From assembly GCF_010671565.1 (NCBI RefSeq), contig NZ_JAABOQ010000005.1, positions 186,001-250,000 of the forward strand: a DNA stretch of 64,000 bases, written 5' to 3'. Positions 53,651 through 61,890 of this stretch are shown here, piece after piece. The position numbers and the translations under genes are program-made. Under the pieces are notes generated by a model. It did no database searches and was not told the DNA's origin. It was given only the letters and a program-made list of their open reading frames with translations. Within the stretch, counting starts at the first letter, position 1. Every line of letters begins with the position of its first letter. The stretch comes from Spongiivirga citrea (GTDB lineage Bacteria > Bacteroidota > Bacteroidia > Flavobacteriales > Flavobacteriaceae).

Positions 53651-53998
53651 TTAAGACTTGTCCTTCTTCAACATCGAATGTAAAATAGATTGTAATATAG
53701 ATAGAAGAAAGCTAAAAATAAGCGCATATAAAAGTCCTGAAACCGCAAAACCATCGATTAGTTTGTCGGCTAATAAGATGATGAGTCCATTAATGATGAT
53801 CAAGAATAACCCTAAAGTGAGAATGGTAATAGGAAGGGTTAAAATGACTAAAATAGGCTTGACAATTAGGTTGAGTAAACCTAGAACTACAGCCACTATC
53901 AAAGCGGTGACGTAACCATCTACCGAAATACCCGGTAGTACATATGATAAAATAAATACAGCGACACCTGTCAATAATAGTTTAAGAAGCAAATTCAT
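53651..53998 (-). CDS. Small four-helix membrane protein of the phage-holin-like family IV
   Basis: The 115-residue protein is almost entirely hydrophobic, with four membrane helices. It has the family pattern SVDGYVTALIVAVVLGLLNL and IVKPILVILTLPITILTLGL, typical of the conserved bacterial family called phage holin family IV (PF04020). It is a chromosomal housekeeping protein of unknown role; nothing phage-like is near it. Confidence 0.88.
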   Translation of the reverse strand: MNLLLKLLLTGVAVFILSYVLPGISVDGYVTALIVAVVLGLLNLIVKPILVILTLPITILTLGLFLIIINGLIILLADKLIDGFAVSGLLYALIFSFLLSILQSILHSMLKKDKS

Positions 53999-54098
53999 TG
54001 GTTTAGGTTTTAAATGGAATATGAAGATAGCGTTTTTCGCTTATATTCTTACCTCTGTCTCTTTTTCTCGGAGGCAATTCTTGGAATATTGGAATTGG

Positions 54099-54222
54099 CT
54101 CCCTTCCCTTGAGGGAAGGGTTGGGGATGGGTGTTGTGATAATTCCCAAAACTTCAATATCAATATAATTTGGAGTTCATCAGGGTGAACACCCCTCTAA
54201 ATCTCCCCTCAAGGGGAGACTT
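54099..54222. repeat. REPIN-like pair of inverted REP units
   Basis: The left unit (54099-54134) is the same as that at 7772 but for one base. The right unit (54188-54222) is in opposite orientation and reads, on the minus strand, TCTCCCCTTGAGGGGAGA followed by TTTAGAGGGGTGTT. Tails ending in GGGTGTT or GGGGTGTT point at each other across 53 bp. This arrangement, two REP units head to head, defines a REPIN. Confidence 0.75.
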
Positions 54223-54277
54223 TTGTCTGGTTTATCTCTTTCAGAGAACGGGATTGTGCGTAAGATTCGGAAGTAGC

Positions 54278-55834
54278 TTATTCAATATAAACCGTAGGAA
54301 ACGATCCAGGATTTACCTTAGGGATAGTCGAATTATACTGCGCATTAATGGCATCAATAATCCCATTGGTGACTATGGCGTAGCCTCTTGCCGTTGGGTG
54401 TACGCCATCTAAGGAGAAGGCACCGCCTGTTGCAAAGGTTGAGGTTACAAGTCCAGCATCGGTCATTATTCCGCCATTTGCAGATTGTGCTAATGTGGTT
54501 TTTACATCAAAAAATGCAAGATTATTAGCTGTAGCGAGATTTTGAATGGTGCTGTTGTATGCACTTTGTGCTGTACTTATAGCGCCTAATTCATCTGAGT
54601 CTAGTACATCTTTGTCATCAATTCCGCTTACAGCAGCTAATAAGGTTTGTATTTGTTCTGCATTTGGTGTGCCACCTTGTTGCAACAGGCCTAATACTTG
54701 TAATACCGAGTCACTTAAAACAATCGATCCATAGCCTTGTGCTAGCGCAGCTTGGTCGATTGTTAGTAAAAGTAATTCGTTCTCACTCATTTGGCGAATA
54801 CCTAATGGATTGGTCTGGGTAACTGGAACATCAATTAAAAATCGGTTTGGTCCTGGTTTAAACGTAAACGCATATTGAGATGCAACTGCCTGGGCTTGAG
54901 AAGGAGGAACACCTTGTTGAATGAGTACTTGCGTGAAAACTCCGCTAACCGCTTGAAAAGCTCCGGTTAAACTTGCAGCATTTTCTGCAGAGAGCACTAG
55001 TGCATTATTCGGTACGGTTGTGAAAAATGGGATTGATGTAACATCTGGTAAATTCAGTACCACTCCTTTTGCATCATTTTGAGTAAGGCCACCAATTAAG
55101 GTTTGGAACACACCAGCAAACAAATTCGGATCGGTGATATCATTAGGTCCATACATGGTGGCGTCCAAATTTCCTGTTTGATCAACTCCAACTCCGCCTG
55201 AAGTGGCATAGGATAAGACATCATTATTTCCAATCCATAAGGTGAAAAAAGTCGGGTTTTGAGCGACGGCATCTTCTAATATAGAGGCATTAGGTGTTGA
55301 AGCAAATCGTGCGAAATATGGATTAGCCGCTCCTGTCGCTACGCCAGCAATATTGCCATAACCATTCGCCACTAAATGATAGCTTTTTGCCCCTGGGACA
55401 CCCATATTATTATATGGGCCTTCGAGTACAGTAGATACTTCGGTTGAAGGTATTCCTTCGATAAATTTTACTGCACCTAAATTACCAGTAACATCTTGAG
55501 TTAATACCCTGCGTTTGTCTGCTATTTGGGTTCCGTTCAAGGTTAGCCCTCCAATATTATCGGCGGCTAGCGGTTGCGTAAATGTATTACTGCTAACAAA
55601 TGATAGTTGTTTTGCCAGTATATTTGGAAATGAGTTTTCCTGACCTAATTGATATAAGGCGCCATCTGCAAAACCGGCGGTAAGTGAGTTTCCTACAGCA
55701 ATGGTGGCGCTAAAATTGGCTTCGCCGGCATCAAAAAATCCGGGATCCTCGATTGCACGTTCAAATTCAGGATCGCAAGAACTGGCAAAAATAAGAAGGA
55801 GGCTGACGGCTATATATTGAATGTGTTTTTTCAT
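54278..55834 (-). CDS. SGNH/GDSL-type hydrolase lipoprotein
   Basis: The 518-residue protein starts with a lipoprotein signal (ASSC, lipid Cys20). Block I is AVGNSLTAG with the presumed nucleophile Ser50; the usual GDSL is GNSL here. Block III is GNND in LWIGNNDVLSY, and block V is DGVHPTARGYA with the catalytic Asp and His. A long insertion (about 270-440) sits between blocks III and V. It probably removes acyl groups from lipids or glycans at the cell surface or in the periplasm. The FadL-type porin gene ends 11 bp upstream on the same strand, which suggests joint use of a lipid-like substrate. Confidence 0.87.
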   Translation of the reverse strand: MKKHIQYIAVSLLLIFASSCDPEFERAIEDPGFFDAGEANFSATIAVGNSLTAGFADGALYQLGQENSFPNILAKQLSFVSSNTFTQPLAADNIGGLTLNGTQIADKRRVLTQDVTGNLGAVKFIEGIPSTEVSTVLEGPYNNMGVPGAKSYHLVANGYGNIAGVATGAANPYFARFASTPNASILEDAVAQNPTFFTLWIGNNDVLSYATSGGVGVDQTGNLDATMYGPNDITDPNLFAGVFQTLIGGLTQNDAKGVVLNLPDVTSIPFFTTVPNNALVLSAENAASLTGAFQAVSGVFTQVLIQQGVPPSQAQAVASQYAFTFKPGPNRFLIDVPVTQTNPLGIRQMSENELLLLTIDQAALAQGYGSIVLSDSVLQVLGLLQQGGTPNAEQIQTLLAAVSGIDDKDVLDSDELGAISTAQSAYNSTIQNLATANNLAFFDVKTTLAQSANGGIMTDAGLVTSTFATGGAFSLDGVHPTARGYAIVTNGIIDAINAQYNSTIPKVNPGSFPTVYIE

Positions 55835-55845
55835 GATTTAATCGT

Positions 55846-57087
55846 TTATAGTTTGTAGGAAAGTCCGATTCCGGGGATAAAAGCGTTCGATTTATAGGTG
55901 CCTCCAAAAGAGGAACCATCAGAGAAAAAATCATATGAATTATCAACTTCCGCGAAACGTAGATATAAAAATGAAGCATCTACGGCCAATCTTGAATTGA
56001 TATTAATAGTAAAACCGCCCGTGAAACCTACGGAGTCATTTCTAGGGGTTTCGGGCGCGTAAAACCCATCTTGAATAGGAGATTCATCAAAATAGAATCC
56101 GCCACGGAGCACAAAACGCTGGTTGGCGGTATATTGTAATCCAAAGCGATAGGTTGAGGCATTTTCGTAATTACGCGGATTTTGAGATAATCCAGCACTA
56201 TTGTTAAATTGAACATCCAATGCTTCATATACATTCCAATAAGCCCGGTTAAAATCGATTGCTAACAAGACCTTATTTGTTACCTGATAGGAAAGCCCCA
56301 CCGTTAGTTCAGCAGGAAGTGGGAGTGTAGCATCAAAAGTGGTATCAGAAAAATCTCCTGGTAAAGCTGAAGGAACATTTTCAAAATCAGCTTCACCACC
56401 ATCGGCTTCTACCAGAATTTCTGATCGATAGTTTAATCCGATATTTAATTTAGTGCTTGGTCTGAATAGTAAACCAACATTATAGCCCCAAGCGGTAATG
56501 CCGGAAGCGTCTATAGTTACATTGGTTCGTTCTCCTTCTGTATTTGCCAACGTTCTACTTAGGTTCCTATTAAAATTAACGGAGCCAATTGCATAAATAG
56601 GTCCGCCGCCAATACTTAAATGTTGACTTAGTTTTATAGATACAGTAGGTTGAATAAAGATTGACTGTAATTCAATATTGTTCACTAAATGAGATCCTGC
56701 CCAATCGGTTGGCCAAGCAACTTTACTTCCATAAGGAGTGTAAATGGCGAGACCTACAGAAAGCCAATCATTAATCTTATAAGACCCATAGCCATATAAA
56801 GGCGTGCCGATACTACCGTCAGTTGTAGTGCTAATTCCTAAATCAGCATTTTGAAACGCTACATTAGAAAAAACACCACTTACTCCTAAAGAAACATTCA
56901 AGTTTCCGTCAAGAAAAGACATTGCCGCAGGATTGAAAAATAGGCTTTCGGCACTTGATATGACAGCGACACCTGCATGACCCATGGCTAATTGTTTGTT
57001 TCCTTGTACGCTTACTCGATAACCCCCGGCATAAGCGGCGCTGGCAAAGAGTAGGCAAACAAGAAAATAGATTTTTTTTGTTTTCAT
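55846..57087 (-). CDS. OmpP1/FadL-type outer-membrane channel
   Basis: The 413-residue protein has a signal peptide (ending ASAAYAGG) and the conserved N-terminal hatch with GYRVSVQGNKQLAMGHAGVA. A barrel of about fourteen strands follows, ending in PGIGLSYKL. FadL-type channels let hydrophobic molecules such as long-chain fatty acids or hydrocarbons cross the outer membrane. The frame could start at 57123, but ATG 57087 gives a proper signal peptide. The adjacent SGNH lipoprotein may act on the same compounds. Confidence 0.92.
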   Translation of the reverse strand: MKTKKIYFLVCLLFASAAYAGGYRVSVQGNKQLAMGHAGVAVISSAESLFFNPAAMSFLDGNLNVSLGVSGVFSNVAFQNADLGISTTTDGSIGTPLYGYGSYKINDWLSVGLAIYTPYGSKVAWPTDWAGSHLVNNIELQSIFIQPTVSIKLSQHLSIGGGPIYAIGSVNFNRNLSRTLANTEGERTNVTIDASGITAWGYNVGLLFRPSTKLNIGLNYRSEILVEADGGEADFENVPSALPGDFSDTTFDATLPLPAELTVGLSYQVTNKVLLAIDFNRAYWNVYEALDVQFNNSAGLSQNPRNYENASTYRFGLQYTANQRFVLRGGFYFDESPIQDGFYAPETPRNDSVGFTGGFTININSRLAVDASFLYLRFAEVDNSYDFFSDGSSFGGTYKSNAFIPGIGLSYKL

Positions 57088-57145
57088 AGTGTTGAATAGT
57101 AGGTTACTGTGCGTATAGCACACTAATTAATGGTTGCTGAAAGGC

Positions 57146-57913
57146 TTAGGCTTTTAAAAAAGTAAAAGCCTTGTCATAAAACTCAGGCGGATTCTCGGCA
57201 TGCAACCAATGTCCCGCATTACTAACGGTGTCAATAGAAGCATCCGGAAAATGTAATTTGATTAGTGTAGTGTCGGTGGGGGCAATGTACCCGGATTTAT
57301 CTCCTCTTAAAAATAAGGTTTTTCCTTGAAAAATGGAACTATTTGGCAGGGCTTCTCCAATATCTTCGGCAGATTCGCTTAAAACTTCTAAGTTTATTCT
57401 AAGTCCAAGATTGTTTTTGTCAGTGCGATAAATATTTTTTAACAGAAACATTCTAGTGCCTTGATCCTCAATATATTTCGAAAGTGACAGGTCGGCTTCT
57501 TTTCTTGAAGTAATAGCATCAAAATCTAAAGCAGCCAGCCCATTTAAGATTTCTTGATGGTGTGCAGGGTACTGTTTTGGTCCAATATCGGCTACCAATA
57601 ACTTTTCAATTTTAGTCTCATTATTAGTGGCGAAAAGCATAGCCGTTTTACCACCCATAGAGTGACCGATGAGATGAATATTTTCTAACTGATAATGATT
57701 GGAATAATACAAAAGATCATCGGCCATATGTTGGTATGAAAAATCATCGCTATGAAAACTTCTCCCATGGTTTCTTTGATCTACTAAATGTACTTGAAAA
57801 CCGTTTTCGGCAAATTTATTACCCAGGGTTTTCCAGTTATCCGACATGCCTAAAAATCCATGCAGAATTACTAAGGGTGTGCCTTCGCCTAATATTTTTG
57901 AATGTAGCAGCAT
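57146..57913 (-). CDS. Alpha/beta hydrolase, YbfF-like esterase
   Basis: The 255-residue enzyme has the alpha/beta hydrolase fold with the nucleophile elbow GHSMGG (about residues 82-87), the oxyanion region LHGFLG near residue 18, and a C-terminal histidine in NAGHWLHAENP. Length and sequence resemble the YbfF group of acyl-ester hydrolases. It overlaps the pdxJ stop by one base, so the two are coupled, although no shared pathway is evident. Confidence 0.9.
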   Translation of the reverse strand: MLLHSKILGEGTPLVILHGFLGMSDNWKTLGNKFAENGFQVHLVDQRNHGRSFHSDDFSYQHMADDLLYYSNHYQLENIHLIGHSMGGKTAMLFATNNETKIEKLLVADIGPKQYPAHHQEILNGLAALDFDAITSRKEADLSLSKYIEDQGTRMFLLKNIYRTDKNNLGLRINLEVLSESAEDIGEALPNSSIFQGKTLFLRGDKSGYIAPTDTTLIKLHFPDASIDTVSNAGHWLHAENPPEFYDKAFTFLKA

Positions 57914-58626
57914 TAACTCAATTTCTCTAAATAGGATTTTATGACCGTTTCAATTCCCATATATAATGACTCAGTAATTAAAGCGTGGCCAATAGAAACT
58001 TCCAATAGGTTTGGAACTTCTTCTTTAAAAAACCGAATATTCTTGAGGCTTAAGTCATGTCCAGCATTAATACCTATATCGAGATCACTTGCCAATACAG
58101 CTGCATAAGTATAGGATTTTACGGCGGCCATATTTCCCTTGTCGTACTCAGTAGCAAACTCTTCAGTATACAATTCAATACGGTCAGTTCCAGTCTCTTT
58201 TGCGCCTTCGATCATCTTAAGAACAGGGTCTACAAAAATCGAAGTCCTTATATTATTTCGTTTAAATTCCGTAATAACCTCTTTTAAAAAGTCTTTATTC
58301 TTTATCGTGTCCCAACCGGCATTGCTAGTAATGGCATCGATTGCATCGGGTACTAAGGTTACCTGTTCTGGTTTTACTTCAAGAACCAGGTCAACGAATT
58401 TTTTAATGGGATTTCCCTCGATATTCAACTCTGTTGTAACAACTCGTTTAAGGTCGTGTGCATCTTGATATCGAATATGGCGTTCGTCAGGACGAGGGTG
58501 GATTGTAATGCCTTGTGCACCAAATTTTTCGATGTCTTTCGACATTTTCATCAAATTGGGTACATCGCCACCTCTAGCATTTCTAAGTGTAGCAATTTTA
58601 TTTACATTAACGCTAAGTTTTGTCAT
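57913..58626 (-). CDS. pdxJ: Pyridoxine 5'-phosphate synthase PdxJ
   Basis: PdxJ condenses 1-deoxyxylulose-5-phosphate with 3-amino-2-oxopropyl phosphate to make pyridoxine 5'-phosphate (vitamin B6). The 237-residue TIM barrel shows the N-terminal motif LSVNVNKIATLRNARGG, ITIHPRPDERHIRYQD and the late motif GINAGHDLSLKN with phosphate-binding residues. It lies in the orientation opposite to the CBS-nadK genes and has a TATTTTTG promoter element 23 bp upstream of its start. Confidence 0.96.
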   Translation of the reverse strand: MTKLSVNVNKIATLRNARGGDVPNLMKMSKDIEKFGAQGITIHPRPDERHIRYQDAHDLKRVVTTELNIEGNPIKKFVDLVLEVKPEQVTLVPDAIDAITSNAGWDTIKNKDFLKEVITEFKRNNIRTSIFVDPVLKMIEGAKETGTDRIELYTEEFATEYDKGNMAAVKSYTYAAVLASDLDIGINAGHDLSLKNIRFFKEEVPNLLEVSIGHALITESLYMGIETVIKSYLEKLS

Positions 58627-58649
58627 TTGATAAGAAAATTATAGCACCA

Positions 58650-58657
58650 CAAAAATA
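58650..58657 (-). promoter_or_regulatory. Promoter -7 element for pdxJ
   Basis: TATTTTTG on the minus strand matches TAnnTTTG and lies 23 bp before the pdxJ start. The -33 element is not clear. Confidence 0.5.
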
Positions 58658-58707
58658 CGAAGTGATGCAAAGGCGGTTATCATTAATTTTAATTAATTTG
58701 CAATCAG

Positions 58708-59364
58708 ATGGAGATCAATCAACTTATATCAAAAAGGATTCATCCTTTAAATTTACAAACACCTATTAGTCAGGTGCATCAGTTGTTTAATCAACTTACA
58801 TATTCTCATATACCAGTAACCGATAATGCTGTTTTATTGGGAGCAGTTTTCGAAGATGATGCTAAGAATTACGATAAGGGTAAGGAGTTAGGTGATTATC
58901 AATATGAATTGGATTTATTTTATGTAAACGAGCATACTAATTGGTTAGATGTAATTGAAGCATTTGCAAAAAATGAAAGCAATATTATGCCTGTTTTAGA
59001 CAGAGAAAATAGGTATGTAGGTTATTATGAGTTAACTGAAATACTTGACTTGTTTAACAATACTCCTTTTTTAAGTGAGCCAGGTGGAATATTGGTGGTT
59101 GAAAAGGGACTAAAAGATTATTCGTTTAGTGAGATTGCGCAAATTGTAGAGTCGAATAATGGTAAATTACTTGGTGCATTTATATCGGAAACAAAAGATG
59201 ATATGGTGCAAATAACCATCAAATTAAATAACAGTAACCTTAACGAAGTGTTGCAAACCTTTAGACGTTACAGTTATAATGTCATTTTCGGAAACGATGA
59301 TGATGTATTTATAGATACACTAAAAGACCGATCAGATTATCTTGATCGATATTTAAATATTTGA
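58708..59364 (+). CDS. CBS-domain protein with ACT-like C-terminus
   Basis: The 218-residue soluble protein has two CBS motifs (about 15-60, with HIPVTDNAVLLGAV, and 80-120, with IMPVLDRENRYVGY). A C-terminal ACT-like region (about 125-215, with QITIKLNNSNLNEVLQTFRR) follows. Such proteins usually sense adenine nucleotides. It sits directly before nadK, a common neighbour in Flavobacteriia, and ends 25 bp before it. Its role is not known. Confidence 0.85.
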   Translation: MEINQLISKRIHPLNLQTPISQVHQLFNQLTYSHIPVTDNAVLLGAVFEDDAKNYDKGKELGDYQYELDLFYVNEHTNWLDVIEAFAKNESNIMPVLDRENRYVGYYELTEILDLFNNTPFLSEPGGILVVEKGLKDYSFSEIAQIVESNNGKLLGAFISETKDDMVQITIKLNNSNLNEVLQTFRRYSYNVIFGNDDDVFIDTLKDRSDYLDRYLNI

Positions 59365-59389
59365 TCTAAATATCAAACCAATCAATTAC

Positions 59390-60274
59390 ATGAAAGTTGC
59401 TATCTACGGGCAATCATATCGCAACAACTCTGGTAAGTACGTAAAGCTACTGATCAACACTCTTCTGGAAAATGGGGTTGAACTGATTATTGAACAGGAT
59501 TTTTATACCATTATAAAAGAAGAGGTAGGCTTGCCAGAAGAACTTGCTACTTTTTCGGCTAGCGATAAGGTTGATCCTTCATTCGATTTGTTATTTAGTG
59601 TTGGTGGGGATGGTACATTGTTAAGAACCATAACCTATGTTCGCAATAGTGGATTACCAATTATTGGTATTAATACGGGTAGATTAGGTTTTTTAGCAAC
59701 TATTCAAAAGGATAAGATCGAGGAATCTATTACTGATCTTGTAAATGGAAATTATAAAATTGTTGAACGTAGTTTGCTTAAGTTAAGCGCGTCTCCCGCA
59801 ATTGATGATTTTGATGTTTTAGATTTTGCATTGAATGAAATTGTTGTTAGTAGAAAGAATACAACAAGTATGATTACTGTTGAAACCTACTTAAACGATG
59901 AGTACTTGACCAATTATTGGGCGGATGGTCTTATTGTTGCAACACCGACAGGTTCGACAGGTTACAGCTTAAGTTGTGCGGGTCCGGTTATTGCTCCTAA
60001 TGCAAAGAGTTTTGTGCTTACACCAATCGCACCTCATAATTTAAATGCCCGGCCACTGGTAATTCCTGATAATACTGAAATAAGATTGAGAGTTTCGGGT
60101 AGAGAAGATACCTATCTAGTATCGCTAGATTCTCGTATTGCAACTGTGCCAAATAATACTGACCTTATTATAAGTAGAGCTCCATTTAATATTAATTTGA
60201 TCGAACTTGCAGATCAGAGTTTTCTAAAAACTCTAAGGAATAAACTTCTGTGGGGAGAAGACAAGCGCAACTAA
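59390..60274 (+). CDS. nadK: NAD kinase
   Basis: NAD kinase makes NADP from NAD and ATP in the cytosol. The 294-residue protein contains the catalytic motif GGDGTLLR (about residue 71), the NE/D region FALNEIVVSR and the nucleotide-binding loop PTGSTGYSLSCAGP (about 186-199). The length is normal. The gene follows the CBS gene and precedes porG, a conserved order in the family. Confidence 0.96.
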   Translation: MKVAIYGQSYRNNSGKYVKLLINTLLENGVELIIEQDFYTIIKEEVGLPEELATFSASDKVDPSFDLLFSVGGDGTLLRTITYVRNSGLPIIGINTGRLGFLATIQKDKIEESITDLVNGNYKIVERSLLKLSASPAIDDFDVLDFALNEIVVSRKNTTSMITVETYLNDEYLTNYWADGLIVATPTGSTGYSLSCAGPVIAPNAKSFVLTPIAPHNLNARPLVIPDNTEIRLRVSGREDTYLVSLDSRIATVPNNTDLIISRAPFNINLIELADQSFLKTLRNKLLWGEDKRN

Positions 60275-60428
60275 TTGCAGTATAACACACTTTCTTTTAT
60301 TTAGCATGTTTAGTACAATAAAAGCTGCTAATTATAGTTTAAAAATAGTGCCTAAAAAGCACCTTGTTGTCAATTTCTTAATTCGCTATAACAAAGTCCT
60401 TAACGGTTGCGTGAATAGTATGGGCTAA

Positions 60429-60460
60429 TTGTTCATGTGAAGTCAGAATTGTTATATTTG
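60429..60460 (+). promoter_or_regulatory. Promoter for porG-uppS-bamA
   Basis: TTG (60429-60431) and TATATTTG (60453-60460) with a 21-bp spacer match the Bacteroidota -33 and -7 elements. The ATG of porG follows 15 bp later. Confidence 0.72.
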
Positions 60461-60475
60461 CAAACTTTATAAAGT

Positions 60476-61135
60476 ATGAAAAAAGCGTTTGTTGTTCTTT
60501 TTGTAGTCTTAACTACGCATGTAGTAAGCGCACAAATACACGAGCTTGGACTTTTTGTAGGGGGAAGTAATTTTATAGGAGACGTCGGTGGTACATCTTA
60601 TATAAAACCGGACCAACTGGCATTAGGAGTGCTTTATAAATGGAATCGGAGTCCGCGTTACGCCTGGAGAGCATCATATACGTATGCTGATATTCAGGGC
60701 ATTGATCGTAACTCTGATGACCGAAGACGACAAGCAAGAGGATTCTCATTTTCAAATAGGATATCAGAATTTTCGCTTGGGATGGAATTTAACTTTTTAG
60801 AGTTTAACTTACATAACGAACGAAGGGTGGTTAGTCCTTATATATATAGTGGCGTTTCATATTTCTCGTATAGGGTTGTTAATAACAGCTTGACTACTGA
60901 GACTGCGTGGGATTTTTCAATTCCTATGACCTTAGGTGTAAAAGCAAGTATTGCGAAGCATCTGGTACTAGGAGCTGAAATTGGTGCGCGCTATACATTA
61001 ACGGATAATCTTGAGGGTAATAACACGGGTATCGTTACCTTTGGAAATACCAACAGTGATGATTGGTACGTATTTACTGGCGCCACACTTACCTACACCT
61101 TCGGAAGAAGGCCATGCTATTGCAGGGATTATTGA
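60476..61135 (+). CDS. porG: T9SS component PorG (DUF6089 outer-membrane barrel)
   Basis: PorG is an outer-membrane beta barrel tied to the type IX secretion system. The 219-residue protein has a signal peptide (ending VVSAQ) and the conserved start HELGLFVGGSNFIGDVGGTS. An eight-strand barrel follows, with alternating aromatic residues, ending near FTGATLTYTFGRRPC. Its place immediately before uppS and bamA is typical of Flavobacteriia. sprA, the T9SS translocon, is also in this window. Confidence 0.9.
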   Translation: MKKAFVVLFVVLTTHVVSAQIHELGLFVGGSNFIGDVGGTSYIKPDQLALGVLYKWNRSPRYAWRASYTYADIQGIDRNSDDRRRQARGFSFSNRISEFSLGMEFNFLEFNLHNERRVVSPYIYSGVSYFSYRVVNNSLTTETAWDFSIPMTLGVKASIAKHLVLGAEIGARYTLTDNLEGNNTGIVTFGNTNSDDWYVFTGATLTYTFGRRPCYCRDY

Positions 61136-61142
61136 AGATGAA

Positions 61143-61883
61143 ATGGACATAGCAGATCAAATAGACAAAGCTAACATACCGAAACATATTGCCATTATAA
61201 TGGATGGTAATGGTCGTTGGGCTAAAAAGCAGGGCAAGTTGCGTGTTTTTGGCCATGAAAATGGCACCAAGGCCGTTCGTACGACTGTGGAGGCTTGTGC
61301 TGAGCTTGGCGTTAAAAATTTAACGTTATATGCCTTTAGTACAGAAAACTGGAATAGACCTAAACTAGAGGTCGATACCTTAATGAAGCTACTAGTTACT
61401 TCATTAAAAAAAGAACTAAAAACACTTACCAACAACAATATCAAACTCAATGCAATTGGCAACCTTAATGCGTTACCAGCTAGGGCAAAGCGCGAGCTGC
61501 TAGAAGTTATTGACAAAACAAAACATCATGATCACATGACACTTTCATTGGCATTAAGCTATGGGTCACGTGAGGAGTTAAGTAATGCTGTTAAAGAAAT
61601 TAGTATTAAAGTTAAAAATAATATAATTTCGCCCGACGCCATTGACGATGCGGTCATAAATAGTCATCTTTACACGCAAAATTTACCTGATGTTGATTTG
61701 TTAATTCGTACTAGTGGTGAATGCAGGATAAGTAACTTTTTGTTATGGCAAATTGCATATGCGGAGTTGTATTTTACCGAGGTACTTTGGCCAGATTTTA
61801 AGAAAAAACATTTAGTTGAGGCCATTATCAATTATCAAAAAAGAGAGCGTAGATTTGGAAAAACGAGTGAACAACTTAACTAG
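61143..61883 (+). CDS. uppS: Undecaprenyl diphosphate synthase (isoprenyl transferase)
   Basis: UppS builds the C55 carrier lipid for peptidoglycan and glycan synthesis. The 246-residue enzyme shows the catalytic HIAIIMDGNGRWAKKQG near residue 14, FSTENWNRP and the C-terminal RTSGECRISNFLLWQIAYAE. The frame is open further upstream inside porG, but ATG 61143 gives the family N-terminus and lies 7 bp after the porG stop, so the genes are coupled. bamA follows. Confidence 0.95.
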   Translation: MDIADQIDKANIPKHIAIIMDGNGRWAKKQGKLRVFGHENGTKAVRTTVEACAELGVKNLTLYAFSTENWNRPKLEVDTLMKLLVTSLKKELKTLTNNNIKLNAIGNLNALPARAKRELLEVIDKTKHHDHMTLSLALSYGSREELSNAVKEISIKVKNNIISPDAIDDAVINSHLYTQNLPDVDLLIRTSGECRISNFLLWQIAYAELYFTEVLWPDFKKKHLVEAIINYQKRERRFGKTSEQLN

Positions 61884-61890
61884 CACCTTG

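Noticed and set aside
53651-53998. Prophage holin gene
   Set aside because: The family name contains holin, but no phage genes are near, and this family is a common chromosomal membrane protein.
54170-54412. Plus-strand frame of 80 codons near the REPIN
   Set aside because: It is translated repeat sequence plus antisense of the SGNH hydrolase C-terminus.
60275-60475. Possible small RNA in the nadK-porG gap
   Set aside because: Only a weak GGTGC-type pairing and the porG promoter are present; no stable fold or terminator.
61011-61142. Longer start of uppS inside porG
   Set aside because: The added 44 residues are out-of-frame porG sequence; ATG 61143 gives the conserved family N-terminus.
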